64,000 bases of DNA. Source: Blastomonas ursincola. Lineage in GTDB: Bacteria > Pseudomonadota > Alphaproteobacteria > Sphingomonadales > Sphingomonadaceae. The notes under the pieces are model-generated. The model saw only the letters and a list, made by a program, of their open reading frames with translations, searched no databases and had not been told where the DNA came from. This document shows, piece after piece, positions 26,893-35,364 of this stretch (positions are counted from its first letter, which is position 1; every line of letters begins with the position of its first letter). The stretch is from positions 848,316-912,315 of the forward strand of contig NZ_VDES01000001.1 of assembly GCF_013607875.1 (NCBI RefSeq), read 5' to 3'. The position numbers were made by a program, and so were the translations under genes.

Positions 26893-28230
26893 ATGTCCGG
26901 GACACGTTTGCAGTTTTCCGAAAAGCTGAGCTATGGCTTCGGCGATATGGGCTACAGCCTGCCCTACAACATGGCGAGCGGCTTCCTGCTGCTCTATTAT
27001 GTCAATGTCGTGGGCCTGCCCGCTGCGGCCGTCGGCACGATCTTCCTCGTGGCGCGATTGATGGACGCGGTGATCGACATGGGTGTCGGCATTGCCGTCG
27101 ACCGGACGCGGAGCCGGTGGGGACGCACCCGCCCCTATTTCCTGTTCACCGCGCTGCCCTATGCCCTGCTGTTTGTCGCGACCTTCGCCGTGCCCGCCGG
27201 CTGGAGCCAGACCGCGCAACTCGCCTATGCCTTCATCACGTTCAAGCTGCTCGGCATCGTGATGAGCTTCGGCTCCATCCCCTATAGCGCGTTGCTGCCG
27301 ATGATGAGCAGCGACCGCAGCGACCGTCTGAAGCTGGGTGGCATGCGTTCGATCGGCACCTCGGTGGGCGTCGTTCTCGGCACAGCAGCGGTGCAGCCGA
27401 TCCTCGCGGCCTATGGCGGGGAAAAGCAGCCCGGCGGCTATCTCGCCGCCGCCGCGATCTTCAGCGTGCTGTCGATGATCTGCATCCTCGCCCTGTTCCG
27501 CAACTGCCAGGAGCGGGTGGTGGACGATGCTTCGGCGCGCTTCCCCATCCTGCCGGAGATCGGCAAGATGCTGCGCAATCGGGCCTGGCTGGTCTCCTTC
27601 CTGTTCTGCCTGGTCTATTTCGTCCGTTTTGGCGGGATGATGGCGATTACCGCCTATTTCGCGATCGATGTGATGCAGGCGCCCTGGATGATCGGCGTGA
27701 TGCTGCCCGCGGTGGCGGGCATGCTGCTGCTCTCGGCGTTCGTCGCCCCCACGATCCTCGCCCGCACCGGCATCCGCAACGGGTGCGTAGCGATGCTGGG
27801 CATCGCCGCCCTGCTGTTCGCCATCCTGCCGCTGGTCGAAGGCCAGCCGACGGTGTTTCTTGCCATTTACGTCACCGCATGCCTTGCCACGTCGGTCACC
27901 ACCACCGCCGCCTTCGCGATGATCGCCGAGACGGTGGATTATCACGAGGCACAATTCGGCGTGCGTCGCGAGGGCTTGCTGTCCGCGGGCGTGAGCCTTG
28001 CCACCAAGGTCGGCATGGCGCTCGGCACGGCGGGCATCGCCTTCATCCTGGCCGGGGTCGATTATGATCCCGCCGCAGTCACCGATGGTGCGCGCGCAGC
28101 GATCCGCTGGAGCTATTATGGCGGGATCATAACCCTGCTGCTCGTGCAGATCGGCATCGTGCTGGCATGGCCGGGCGCGCAGCCGCGCAAGGCGCAAGGT
28201 GCCCAGCTCGCCCTCGATGGAGCCGCCTGA
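26893..28230 (+). CDS. MFS transporter of the GPH (glycoside-pentoside-hexuronide) type
   Basis: The product is a 445-residue inner-membrane protein with about 12 hydrophobic segments. The start LSYGFGDMGYSLPYNMASGF, the early DAVIDMGVGIAVDRTRSRWG and the segment RPYFLF are hallmarks of GPH cation:sugar symporters such as melibiose and xyloside carriers. The ATG at 26893 follows GGGAGAGAG. It is the first gene of an operon with the ThuA-domain gene, which overlaps its stop by one base. It carries a regulon palindrome upstream and probably brings a glycoside or pentoside into the cytoplasm. Confidence 0.87.
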   Translation: MSGTRLQFSEKLSYGFGDMGYSLPYNMASGFLLLYYVNVVGLPAAAVGTIFLVARLMDAVIDMGVGIAVDRTRSRWGRTRPYFLFTALPYALLFVATFAVPAGWSQTAQLAYAFITFKLLGIVMSFGSIPYSALLPMMSSDRSDRLKLGGMRSIGTSVGVVLGTAAVQPILAAYGGEKQPGGYLAAAAIFSVLSMICILALFRNCQERVVDDASARFPILPEIGKMLRNRAWLVSFLFCLVYFVRFGGMMAITAYFAIDVMQAPWMIGVMLPAVAGMLLLSAFVAPTILARTGIRNGCVAMLGIAALLFAILPLVEGQPTVFLAIYVTACLATSVTTTAAFAMIAETVDYHEAQFGVRREGLLSAGVSLATKVGMALGTAGIAFILAGVDYDPAAVTDGARAAIRWSYYGGIITLLLVQIGIVLAWPGAQPRKAQGAQLALDGAA

Positions 28231-29165
28231 TGCGCAAGTCCCTGTTCGCCGCCGCTCTGATCGTCACCGCCGGTGCCGCCGAAGCCCAGGTGATCGTCAC
28301 CGTGCCCTATCGCCCGCCCGAAACCGTGCAGCGCGTGAAAATCCCGGTCAATCCGGCGGAAAAGCGGCTCAAGGTGCTCATCATCTCGGGCCGCAACAGC
28401 TACGAGCATGACTGGACCGGCGTGAACAACATGCTGCGTGCGCTGATGACCGACAGCGGCCGGTTCGACGTGCGCGTGGTCGAGGATTTCGACCATGGCA
28501 CGCTCGCAATGCTCAAGGCCTACGATGTCGTGCTGCTCAACTATTCGAGCCGCTGGAACTATGCCGATCCCGTCCAGCAGATCTGGTCGCCTGAAGCCTT
28601 CGAGGCGCTCTATGCCTATGTCCGCGAGGGTGGCGGGCTGGTCGCCTATCATTCCAGCTTCACCTGGGGACGCGAGATTCCCGAATACAAGAAGCTGATC
28701 GGCGCGGTGATGGAACCCGGCACCAGCCGCCGTGCGCCGCCGGGGGCGTTCACAGTGAAGCTGATCGATCGCGGCCACCCGATCACCCAGGGCATTCGCG
28801 AGTATATCTGGACCTATAACGACGACATGTACACGAACATGTCGTTCGCGCCGGACGCGAAGATCCACGTGCTCGGCACCGCGCACGATGCGGCATCTGC
28901 CTATGACCCCAAGATCACTGGCCCCAAATATCCCGCCGCCGCCTATACGCCGGAAAAACTCAAGGCGATGAAGGGTATCGATGCCGATCATCCGCAGCTC
29001 TGGGTGCAGGATTACGGCAAAGGCCGCGTCTTCTCGATCACGATCGGGCATGACGAGGTCAGCCTGCATTTCCATCCGCTGCAGACGCTGATCCTGCGCG
29101 GCACCGAATGGGCGGCGACCGGCAAGGTGACGCTGCCGGTGCTCGACGAGGCGAAGGACTACTAA
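28230..29165 (+). CDS. ThuA-domain protein, exported
   Basis: The product is 311 residues. The ATG at 28230 overlaps the transporter stop (TGATG). The signal peptide is MRKSLFAAALIVTAGAAEAQ. The mature part has the ThuA/class-I-glutamine-amidotransferase-like fold (KVLIISGRNSYEHDW, then GGGLVAYHSSFTWG, then the C-terminal GRVFSITIGHDEVS). ThuA of rhizobia works with the Gfo/Idh-type enzyme ThuB in the catabolism of trehalose through a 3-keto disaccharide. Many periplasmic ThuA-like proteins sit in glycan loci with unassigned roles. The presence of 3-keto-forming enzyme families nearby supports a step on keto-glycosides, but the activity is not proven. Confidence 0.82.
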   Translation: MRKSLFAAALIVTAGAAEAQVIVTVPYRPPETVQRVKIPVNPAEKRLKVLIISGRNSYEHDWTGVNNMLRALMTDSGRFDVRVVEDFDHGTLAMLKAYDVVLLNYSSRWNYADPVQQIWSPEAFEALYAYVREGGGLVAYHSSFTWGREIPEYKKLIGAVMEPGTSRRAPPGAFTVKLIDRGHPITQGIREYIWTYNDDMYTNMSFAPDAKIHVLGTAHDAASAYDPKITGPKYPAAAYTPEKLKAMKGIDADHPQLWVQDYGKGRVFSITIGHDEVSLHFHPLQTLILRGTEWAATGKVTLPVLDEAKDY

Positions 29166-29196
29166 AAAAAAGGGGTGCCCGTGGCCGGGGCACCCC
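29166..29196 (-). terminator. Intrinsic terminator between convergent operons
   Basis: The stem GGGGTGCCC/GGGCACCCC has a 7-nt loop and is followed on the minus strand by eight T residues. It terminates the DoxX-NTF2-isomerase operon and may also act on the plus side. Confidence 0.8.
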
Positions 29197-29226
29197 AAGT
29201 GGGAAGCTCGTTGGAGCGGCTGGCCG

Positions 29227-30000
29227 TCAGGCGGCGAGCGCGCGGATATGCGACAGCGCTACGGCGGTATCGCTGGTGCTGGGGGTCAGTTCGAGGCCCA
29301 GCGCACCGGTATAGCCGACGCTCTCGATCAGCTTGAGGATCGCCGACCAGTCGATCTGGCCCGAACCCGGCTCGCCGCGTCCGGGCGCATCGGCGATCTG
29401 GATATGGCCGACCAGATGCGCCACCTTGGGCAGCACCTCGAACGGGTCCTCGCGCTCGGTGATCGAGTGGTACACGTCGTAGAGCAGCTTGATGTGCGGG
29501 CTGCCGATCTTCTCGATCACCGCCACGGCATCCTCGGTCATGCCGAACAGCACGCCGGGATGATCGACCCGGGTATTCACCGGCTCGAGCAGGATGGTCA
29601 GCCCATGCGCCTGCGCCGTCTCGACGACGCTGCCGATTGCTCCGGCGACGATGTCGAGCTGCGGCGGGCGCTTCATGTAGGGCACGGCAATGCCGGAGGG
29701 GACGACGATATTGGTCGCGCCCAGTTCCGCCGCCTCGGCCGCCGCCTGCGCGAACATCTCGCGGAAGCGGTCGTGCTGATCGGCCATCACCAGCGCGATG
29801 CGCGGATCGGTAACGGTGGCGAGCAACTCGCACCCCGTCTCGGCCAGCGCGGCCTTGAGGCTGGGCACGTCGCGGTTGCCGGTGGTGAAGATTTCCACCT
29901 TGCGGTAGCCCGCCTTGGCAGCGGCGGCCATGCGGTCTTCCAGCCGCTCGCCGGCCTCGTGGAACATGTATTCCAGGTTTACGCTGAGTTCGAAGGCCAT
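29227..30000 (-). CDS. Hydroxypyruvate-isomerase-like TIM-barrel protein
   Basis: The product is 257 residues. The fold is the AP-endonuclease-2/xylose-isomerase-like TIM barrel, with family marks NLEYMF near the N-terminus, ILLEPVN (metal-ligand Glu), HIKLLYDVYH (Asp and His), GHIQIADAPGRGEPG (the loop characteristic of hydroxypyruvate isomerase) and a C-terminal GLELTP. These enzymes interconvert aldo- and keto-acids or sugars using a divalent metal. It is the last gene of the DoxX-NTF2 operon inside the glycoside regulon. Re-isomerising a keto-sugar is a reasonable guess; hydroxypyruvate may not be its substrate. Confidence 0.82.
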   Translation of the reverse strand: MAFELSVNLEYMFHEAGERLEDRMAAAAKAGYRKVEIFTTGNRDVPSLKAALAETGCELLATVTDPRIALVMADQHDRFREMFAQAAAEAAELGATNIVVPSGIAVPYMKRPPQLDIVAGAIGSVVETAQAHGLTILLEPVNTRVDHPGVLFGMTEDAVAVIEKIGSPHIKLLYDVYHSITEREDPFEVLPKVAHLVGHIQIADAPGRGEPGSGQIDWSAILKLIESVGYTGALGLELTPSTSDTAVALSHIRALAA

Positions 30001-30026
30001 GAATTCGGTCTTTCCTGGACAGGGGA

Positions 30027-30872
30027 TCAGTACGCGAAGGTTTCGCTGAAGGTGCGATAGGGTTCGGGCGGACGTGCCTCGAGCCGCTGCGAGCTGTCGG
30101 TGCGATAGGTGTTGCTCATCACCGTGGCGGGGCCATCGACCGGCGGCATGAACACCGGCTTGCCGTCTTCGCCCACATACATCAGATCGACGTTGAACGC
30201 GTCATCCTGCGCGACGGCGGCAAAGGGAATCCATCCCATGCTGTAGGGCGCGCGGGCGACCTCGAAGCAGTGGAAGTGCCAGATCTTCCACTCGCCGTCC
30301 TGCTTGATGAAATCGACGCCGTATTTCAGATACACATTGTGCATCCACACCTTCTTGCCGTTGACCAGCTCCTTCTCGAACATCCAGGCGGGCATGTTCT
30401 TGGCATTCTCGGGCTCGACCAGCCCCGATTCGATGCCGTTGACGATCCACAGGCCCTTGGCGGTCTGGCCGTCGCCTGCGACCTCGATCACCGGGGTGGT
30501 GACGAAGTGCATGATCAGCTTGCCGCGCGGCGAAGGACGACCCTGGTGATAGGACATGATCTTGTCCCAGTCGGTATAGACGCCGACGTTCGAATATTGC
30601 GCACGTACGTCGGGCGTGCCCTTCTTGGCCCAGAGCGGGATGATGTCGGTGTCGCGAAAGGCGTTGTGCAGGTACATGTAGCGCGAGAACAGGTTTTCCA
30701 CCTTGGCGCGATCCTGCGCCACGGTTGTGGTCTGGCGCAGCGTGGCCAGTTCCTTCTCGAGCGCGGCGACGCGCTGATCGGCCGACTGCGCGCCCGCGGC
30801 CGTAGGAACGGCAAGGGCACCGGTTGCGAGCGCGGCCGCTGCAGCGCCGGCCAGGAATTTGCGGATGGTCAT
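30027..30872 (-). CDS. Exported NTF2/SnoaL-fold protein, long form
   Basis: The product is 281 residues. The start is the ATG at 30872, preceded by GGGAGAGA; the longer frame to 31145 only shadows the DoxX gene. A signal peptide ends near AGAQS (about residue 30). A short coiled coil (VAALEKELATLRQTTTVA) precedes an NTF2-like domain (NLFSRYMYLHNAFRDTDIIP, then VYLKYGVDFIKQDGEWKIW). It overlaps the DoxX stop by four bases (ATGA) and lies 26 bp before the isomerase-like gene. Its function is unknown, but periplasmic NTF2-like proteins of this size recur in sphingomonad catabolic operons. Confidence 0.75.
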   Translation of the reverse strand: MTIRKFLAGAAAAALATGALAVPTAAGAQSADQRVAALEKELATLRQTTTVAQDRAKVENLFSRYMYLHNAFRDTDIIPLWAKKGTPDVRAQYSNVGVYTDWDKIMSYHQGRPSPRGKLIMHFVTTPVIEVAGDGQTAKGLWIVNGIESGLVEPENAKNMPAWMFEKELVNGKKVWMHNVYLKYGVDFIKQDGEWKIWHFHCFEVARAPYSMGWIPFAAVAQDDAFNVDLMYVGEDGKPVFMPPVDGPATVMSNTYRTDSSQRLEARPPEPYRTFSETFAY

Positions 30873-31270
30873 GATGTCTCTCCCATTGGTTTTTGTTGAA
30901 GCCACGCAACCAGGCCGACCAGACCCAGCAGCAAGACGAGAACGGCGTTTTGCGGCAGGGCATCGCCCTCGCCGCTCGACCAGTGAACGGCGGCCGCCAC
31001 GCACTGGTTGATGATCAGCAGCAACGCCGCGCCTGCGGCCCAGAGCCGCAAACGGGGCAGTGCAAAGCCGAGCAGGACCGCAGCGAGCAGCAGCTCGCTC
31101 CATCCCACCGCCCGACCGGCCCATTCGGGCAGCGCCAGGGTCCACACCCGGTGCTGCGCCAGTTCGGCCAGCGGAGCGAAAGCCTTGTGATAGCCGACAA
31201 AGGCGAAGAACGCCGCGAGCAGCGTTGCGATCAGAATCGCAAGCACAGTCAGCAGGCTCCGCACAGGCAC
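30869..31270 (-). CDS. DoxX-like small membrane protein
   Basis: The product is 133 residues with four hydrophobic helices (LAILIATLLAAFFAFVGYHK, VGWSELLLAAVLLGFALP, LWAAGAALLLIINQCVAAAV, AVLVLLLGLVGLVAWLQQ). The first helix ends in GYHKAFAPL, as in DoxX-like/YphA proteins. It is the first gene of the operon with the NTF2-like and isomerase-like genes. The family is linked to quinone or thiol redox at the membrane, but the role here is unknown. Weak and strong regulon palindromes lie upstream. Confidence 0.72.
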   Translation of the reverse strand: MPVRSLLTVLAILIATLLAAFFAFVGYHKAFAPLAELAQHRVWTLALPEWAGRAVGWSELLLAAVLLGFALPRLRLWAAGAALLLIINQCVAAAVHWSSGEGDALPQNAVLVLLLGLVGLVAWLQQKPMGETS

Positions 31271-31311
31271 TCGACTCTCCCGGTTATCGTCTCTTTTGCT
31301 AAAATAGATAT

Positions 31312-31327
31312 CATAATTCTAATTCTG
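31312..31327. promoter_or_regulatory. Weak regulon palindrome CATAAT-TCTA-ATTCTG
   Basis: It matches 9 of 12 arm positions of TAGAAT-N4-ATTCTA and lies 42 bp upstream of the DoxX-like start. The flanking DNA is AT-rich with overlapping ATTCTAATTCT repeats, so the exact register is uncertain. Confidence 0.4.
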
Positions 31328-31390
31328 TCAATCCACTGAATCGCCCGGAAAACCGCCATATCAAGGGGGTTGACCTCGCCGCGGATTTAT

Positions 31391-31406
31391 ACGAATATGA
31401 ATTCTA
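31391..31406. promoter_or_regulatory. Regulon palindrome ACGAAT-ATGA-ATTCTA
   Basis: It has a perfect right arm and TTTATA immediately upstream, like the site at 26800-26815. It lies about 100 bp before the deglycosidase-like operon start at 31509. Confidence 0.65.
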
Positions 31407-31508
31407 ATTAGGGCTCAGGCCCGAGGGAGAGGGTCATGGCAAACCGCCGCAGCGCGGCCCTGCACTCTCCCGATTCGACCCGTGCGATCCCAGTGGAGAG
31501 GACTTGAA

Positions 31509-32531
31509 ATGACCTATGACATCAAGAGAGGCGTCAGCCTCTATTCCTACCAGAACGACACCTTTGACGGCACGCTGACCCGCGACGACTGCATCCGCAT
31601 CTCGTGCGAACTAGGTGCCAACGGCATCGAGGTGATCGGCGAGCAGTCCTTCTGGGGCTGGCCCGAATGCGGCGTGAACGAGGCCGATGTCGCCGCCTGG
31701 CACGAAAGCATGAAGCGTTACGGCGGCGTCGGCGTCAGCCACGATTTCATGCTCGACTACAAGCGCTACAAGGGCCGCCCGATGCCGTTCGACGAGCAGG
31801 TGGCGAGTGTGAAGAAGGATATCGACTTCGGTGCCATGCTCGGCGTCAAGTTCATCCGCGCGCTGGTCTCGATCACGCCCGAGGTGCTGGTCGCCGCTGC
31901 ACCCTATGCCGAGGAAAAGGGCATCAAGATCCTGATCGAGGTGCACGCGCCGCTGCATTTCGACCATCCCTGGATCATCCGCCATGCCGAGGCCTTCGAG
32001 AAGTCGGGTTCGGACGCGCTGGGCTTCCTCCCCGACATGGGCATGTTCGTGTTCAAGTTCCCGAACGTGTGGAAGGAAAAGTTCATGCGCCTGGGCGTGC
32101 CCAAGAACATCGCCGACTATATCGAGAAGGCCTATGAGGACCGCGTGCTGTCCGAATATGTCATTCTCGACGTGCGCGAGATGGGCGGCACGGGTCCTGC
32201 GATCGCGATGGCCGAAACGCTGCGCCACAATGCCGCGTTCGAGCCCAAGCGCATGCTCGACTACATGCACCGCATCCACAACATCCATGGCAAGTTCTAC
32301 GAGATGACCGAGGATTATGTCGAACCCTCGATCCCCTATGACGAGATCGTCAAGGTGCTCAAGCAGGGCGGCTACAAGGGCTATATCTGCTCCGAATATG
32401 AAGGCAATCGCTGGATCGAGGACGTGGAAGAGCCCAATTCGGTCGAACAGGTCCGCCGCCAGCAGGTGATGCTGGCCCGCCTGCTGGGCGAGACCGAAAC
32501 CCCCGCCCTGAAGACCCCGCTGGCCGCCTGA
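31509..32531 (+). CDS. TIM-barrel sugar isomerase/C-glycoside deglycosidase alpha-subunit-like protein (pair 1)
   Basis: The product is 340 residues. The ATG at 31509 follows GGAGAGGAC. The AP-endonuclease-2-like barrel shows a probable metal site: E144 and H146 (EVHAP), D176 (LPDMG), H260 (NIHGKFYEM) and E296/E298 (SEYEG). The same set recurs in the protein at 40357-41364. A small DUF6379-type protein follows directly. A TIM-barrel alpha subunit plus a small beta-sandwich subunit is the arrangement of DgpBC/CarBC/DfgAB enzymes, which cleave 3-keto C-glycosides by metal-assisted beta-elimination. The family match is by recall of architecture, not by search; plain sugar-phosphate isomerase is the alternative. 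Confidence 0.75.
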   Translation: MTYDIKRGVSLYSYQNDTFDGTLTRDDCIRISCELGANGIEVIGEQSFWGWPECGVNEADVAAWHESMKRYGGVGVSHDFMLDYKRYKGRPMPFDEQVASVKKDIDFGAMLGVKFIRALVSITPEVLVAAAPYAEEKGIKILIEVHAPLHFDHPWIIRHAEAFEKSGSDALGFLPDMGMFVFKFPNVWKEKFMRLGVPKNIADYIEKAYEDRVLSEYVILDVREMGGTGPAIAMAETLRHNAAFEPKRMLDYMHRIHNIHGKFYEMTEDYVEPSIPYDEIVKVLKQGGYKGYICSEYEGNRWIEDVEEPNSVEQVRRQQVMLARLLGETETPALKTPLAA

Positions 32532-32545
32532 GGAGACCCAAAGCC

Positions 32546-32920
32546 ATGATGGACCACAAGATGATCGTCGCAGGCAGCCTCAAGGCTGTCGAAGGTGGCT
32601 TCGCTCTCGAAGCCCGCCTGCCCTATTACCGGGGCCTCGGCCTCTCGATGGTGGAGGACATCGCCGTCACCGTCGACGGCACCACCTATCCGCGCGAGGC
32701 CGTGCGCTTCACCGTGCGCGACACGACCTACACGCTCGACGAGATGGAAACCTGCTACGACAATCGCTGGAATTTCGGCGAGAAGGCGCTGATCAGCGTG
32801 CTGGGCGCAGAGCTAGCGCCCGGCGACCACAAGGTGACCGTCGCGGTGCGCAAGCGCATCTCGTACCTGCCCTTCGTCCCGACGATGACGGCAAGCAAGG
32901 ACCTGGCGCTCGCCGCCTGA
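32546..32920 (+). CDS. DUF6379/C-glycoside deglycosidase beta-subunit-like protein (pair 1)
   Basis: The product is 124 residues, all-beta by pattern, with the segment LEARLPYYRGLGLSMVEDIA, then VDGTTYPREAVRFTV, then the C-terminal PFVPTM. The protein at 41376-41756 shares the order LPWYRSL-PFSIVE and VDG/IDGAPV and ends in PYIPGM. In known deglycosidases the beta subunit completes the active site of the barrel subunit. It lies 14 bp after the alpha-like gene and before a terminator, so the pair forms a two-gene operon. The product alone would not be catalytic. Confidence 0.75.
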   Translation: MMDHKMIVAGSLKAVEGGFALEARLPYYRGLGLSMVEDIAVTVDGTTYPREAVRFTVRDTTYTLDEMETCYDNRWNFGEKALISVLGAELAPGDHKVTVAVRKRISYLPFVPTMTASKDLALAA

Positions 32921-32939
32921 TCGCCTGCTGACGACACGC

Positions 32940-32977
32940 AAAGGCCTCCGGAATCGTCCGATCCCGGAGGCCTTTTT
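32940..32977 (+). terminator. Intrinsic terminator after deglycosidase pair 1
   Basis: An 11-bp stem (AAGGCCTCCGG/CCGGAGGCCTT) with a 12-nt loop is followed by TTTTT on the plus strand. It separates the convergent pair-1 operon and the TIM-barrel/Gfo-Idh operon. Confidence 0.85.
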
Positions 32978-32997
32978 CTGTCCAGAGGGCGCCTCTC

Positions 32998-34053
32998 TCA
33001 GTCGATCCCCATCAGCCGCTTGTTGAGCGCGCGGTCGGCGCCGCCTGCCGCGAAATCGTCGAACGCGTGTTCGGTGACGCGGATGATGTGCTTTGCGATG
33101 AACGGCGCGCCCTCGGCGGCACCCTGTTCGGGATGCTTGAGCGCGCATTCCCATTCGAGCACCGCCCAGCCGGCAAAGTCATTGGCCGCCATCTTGCTGA
33201 AGATCGCGGGGAAATCGACCTGGCCGTCGCCCAGGCTGCGGAAGCGTCCGGGCCGGTCGACCCAGGACTGATAGCCGCCATAGACGCCGCTGCGGCCATT
33301 GGGACGGAACTCCGCATCCTTCACGTGGAAGCATTTGATGCGCTCGTGATAGATGTCGATATAGGCCAGGTAATCGAGCTGCTGCAGCACGAAATGGCTG
33401 GGATCGTAGAGGATGTTGGCGCGCGGATGGTTGCCGACGCGCTCCAGGAACATCTCGAAGGTCACGCCGTCGTGCAGGTCCTCGCCCGGATGGATTTCAT
33501 ACGCCGCATCGACACCATTCTCGTCGAACACGTCGAGGATCGGCTTCCAGCGGCGGGCGAGCTCGTCGAAAGCATCCTCGACCAGGCCCGCAGGCCGTGC
33601 AGGCCAGGGGTAGAAATAGGGCCAGGCGAGCGCGCCGGAAAAGGTCGCGTGCGCGTTCAGACCCAGCTTGCGGCTGGCGATCGCGGCGTTCTTCACCTGT
33701 TGCACCGCCCATTCCTGCCGCGCCTTGGGGTTGCCATGGACCGATGCCGGGGCAAAGCCGTCGAACTGCGCGTCGAACGCCGGGTGAACCGCGACCAGCT
33801 GGCCCTGCAGATGCGTCGACAGCTCGGTAATCTCGAGCCCCTTGTCGGCGAGCATGCCCCTGATCTCGTCGCAATAGGTCTGGCTTTCGGCAGCCAGCGT
33901 CAGGTCGAACAGGCGCTCGTCCCAACTGGGGATCTGGATGCCCTCATAGCCCAGCCCCGCGACCCAGTCGGCGACGCTTTCCAGGCTGTTGAACGGCGCG
34001 GCGTCGCCCGCGAACTGGGCGAGGAAGATCGCCGGGCCCTTGATGGTCTTCAT
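32998..34053 (-). CDS. Sugar phosphate isomerase/epimerase family TIM-barrel protein
   Basis: The product is 351 residues. The start is the ATG at 34053 with AAAGGA upstream; a longer frame to 34128 lacks support. The barrel carries AAYEIHPGEDLHDG (metal-binding Glu/His), NILYDPSHF (Asp, His), IKCFHVKDAEF and AVLEWEC (Glu), the usual ligand order of xylose-isomerase-like barrels. Close relatives are annotated as sugar phosphate isomerases or inosose dehydratase-like proteins and often pair with Gfo/Idh/MocA enzymes. That is the case here: it lies 13 bp after the Gfo/Idh gene in the same operon. It probably acts on a keto-sugar product of that dehydrogenase. Confidence 0.82.
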   Translation of the reverse strand: MKTIKGPAIFLAQFAGDAAPFNSLESVADWVAGLGYEGIQIPSWDERLFDLTLAAESQTYCDEIRGMLADKGLEITELSTHLQGQLVAVHPAFDAQFDGFAPASVHGNPKARQEWAVQQVKNAAIASRKLGLNAHATFSGALAWPYFYPWPARPAGLVEDAFDELARRWKPILDVFDENGVDAAYEIHPGEDLHDGVTFEMFLERVGNHPRANILYDPSHFVLQQLDYLAYIDIYHERIKCFHVKDAEFRPNGRSGVYGGYQSWVDRPGRFRSLGDGQVDFPAIFSKMAANDFAGWAVLEWECALKHPEQGAAEGAPFIAKHIIRVTEHAFDDFAAGGADRALNKRLMGID

Positions 34054-34066
34054 GGAGAATGTCCTT

Positions 34067-35182
34067 TCAAACGGTGAGCGGCACCCAGCCGGAAACGTCC
34101 CGGCTGGCGCGGACGGCAGTGTCGACAAAGGTCATGCCGCGCAGCGCATCCTCGATGCCCGGCAGCAGCGGCGCGGATTCTCCGCGCAGCACGGCGGCGA
34201 AATCGCGATAGATATTGGCAAAGGCCTCCAGATAGCCCTCGGGATGGCCGGTCGGCGTGCGCGTGCGGCTGGCGGCATCGGGGCCGAGCTGCGGACCACC
34301 GGCATGGACGACCTCGGTGCGGCCATCCAGGCTGTGCAGGGTCAGCGTATTGGGCACTTCCTGCCGCCAGACGAGGCCGCCCTTGTCGCCATAGACGCGG
34401 ATGCGAAGCCCGTTCATCTCGCCCACCTCGATCTGGCTGGCGAGCAGCACGCCGCGCGCGCCGTTGTCGTAGCGCAGCAGGACGGTGCAATCGTCATCGA
34501 CCGGTCGGCCCGGCACGACTGCCGCCAGATCAGCGAGAAGTTCGACCACTTTGAGCCCGGTGATGAACTCGGCCAACTGGAAGGCATGCGTGCCGATATC
34601 GCCGATACAGCCGCCGGGACCCGAGCGTGCGGGATCGGTGCGCCACTCGGCCTGCTTGCCCACCGCCTCGCCCGCGAGCCAGCCTTGCGGATATTCGACC
34701 ACCAGCTTGCGGATCGTGCCAAGCGCCCCCGCCGCGACCCTGGCCCGTGCCTCGCGCACCAGCGGATAGCCGGTATAGGTATGGGTGAGCGCATAATGCA
34801 GCCCGGCAGATGCCACTAGCGCGGTCAATTCCTGCGCCTCTGACAAAGTCGAGGTGGCAGGCTTGTCGCTGATGACGGGGAAGCCGGCCGCCAGCGCGGC
34901 GCGCGCCGCGGGCAGGTGATGGTGATTCGGGCTGACGATGCTGACGAAATCGATCCCGTCGTCGCGCGCCTTTTCGGCAGCGAACATCGCGTCGAGCGAG
35001 GGATAGGCGCGTGCTGGGTCGATGCGATAGCTCTCGCCCGCCTCGCGGCTGCTGCCTGGATCGCTGGAAAAGCAGCCTGCCACCAGCTCGATCTCGCGGT
35101 CCATTTCCGCTGCGATCCGGTGAATTGGGCCAATGAACGATCCCGGCCCGCCGCCGATAAGCCCCATTCGCAAACGCCGCAT
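34067..35182 (-). CDS. Gfo/Idh/MocA-family NAD(P)-dependent oxidoreductase
   Basis: The product is 371 residues. The start is the ATG at 35182, preceded by TAGGAGC; an upstream in-frame ATG would lie inside the operator. The N-terminal Rossmann motif is GLIGGGPGSFIGPIHR. The usual EKP motif reads DKPATST, and GGCIGDIGTHAFQL carries the active-site Asp/His region. Members oxidise or epimerise sugars and inositols; DgpA of puerarin degraders and ThuB of rhizobia, which make 3-keto glycosides, belong to this family. With the TIM-barrel gene downstream and operators upstream it forms one arm of the regulon. Confidence 0.88.
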   Translation of the reverse strand: MRRLRMGLIGGGPGSFIGPIHRIAAEMDREIELVAGCFSSDPGSSREAGESYRIDPARAYPSLDAMFAAEKARDDGIDFVSIVSPNHHHLPAARAALAAGFPVISDKPATSTLSEAQELTALVASAGLHYALTHTYTGYPLVREARARVAAGALGTIRKLVVEYPQGWLAGEAVGKQAEWRTDPARSGPGGCIGDIGTHAFQLAEFITGLKVVELLADLAAVVPGRPVDDDCTVLLRYDNGARGVLLASQIEVGEMNGLRIRVYGDKGGLVWRQEVPNTLTLHSLDGRTEVVHAGGPQLGPDAASRTRTPTGHPEGYLEAFANIYRDFAAVLRGESAPLLPGIEDALRGMTFVDTAVRASRDVSGWVPLTV

Positions 35183-35208
35183 CGTCGATCCGCTCCTACC
35201 TTTTATTT

Positions 35209-35224
35209 TCGAATACATATTCTA
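35209..35224. promoter_or_regulatory. Regulon palindrome TCGAAT-ACAT-ATTCTA (copy A)
   Basis: The 16-mer is identical to that at 35317-35332. It lies 27 bp upstream of the Gfo/Idh start. Confidence 0.75.
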
Positions 35225-35316
35225 GTTTGCTCTGATCGCGCTCGTCAAGGCAGGTTGTGTGCAAGGCTGTGGCGGGCAAAGCTGAGGCTTGACCGGAGCA
35301 GCGACGCGCCATAAAC

Positions 35317-35332
35317 TCGAATACATATTCTA
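35317..35332. promoter_or_regulatory. Regulon palindrome TCGAAT-ACAT-ATTCTA (copy B)
   Basis: It is an exact copy of the site at 35209-35224, 33 bp upstream of the MFS start at 35365. Two identical copies at one divergent promoter argue strongly for a shared DNA-binding protein. Confidence 0.75.
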
Positions 35333-35364
35333 ATAACTAGCCGGATCGCCGGCAGGAGAGAGCA

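Noticed and set aside
32998-34128. Extended start at 34128 for the TIM-barrel gene
   Set aside because: The extra 25 residues overlap the Gfo/Idh stop region and lack a ribosome site. The ATG at 34053 has AAAGGA at proper spacing and begins the barrel.
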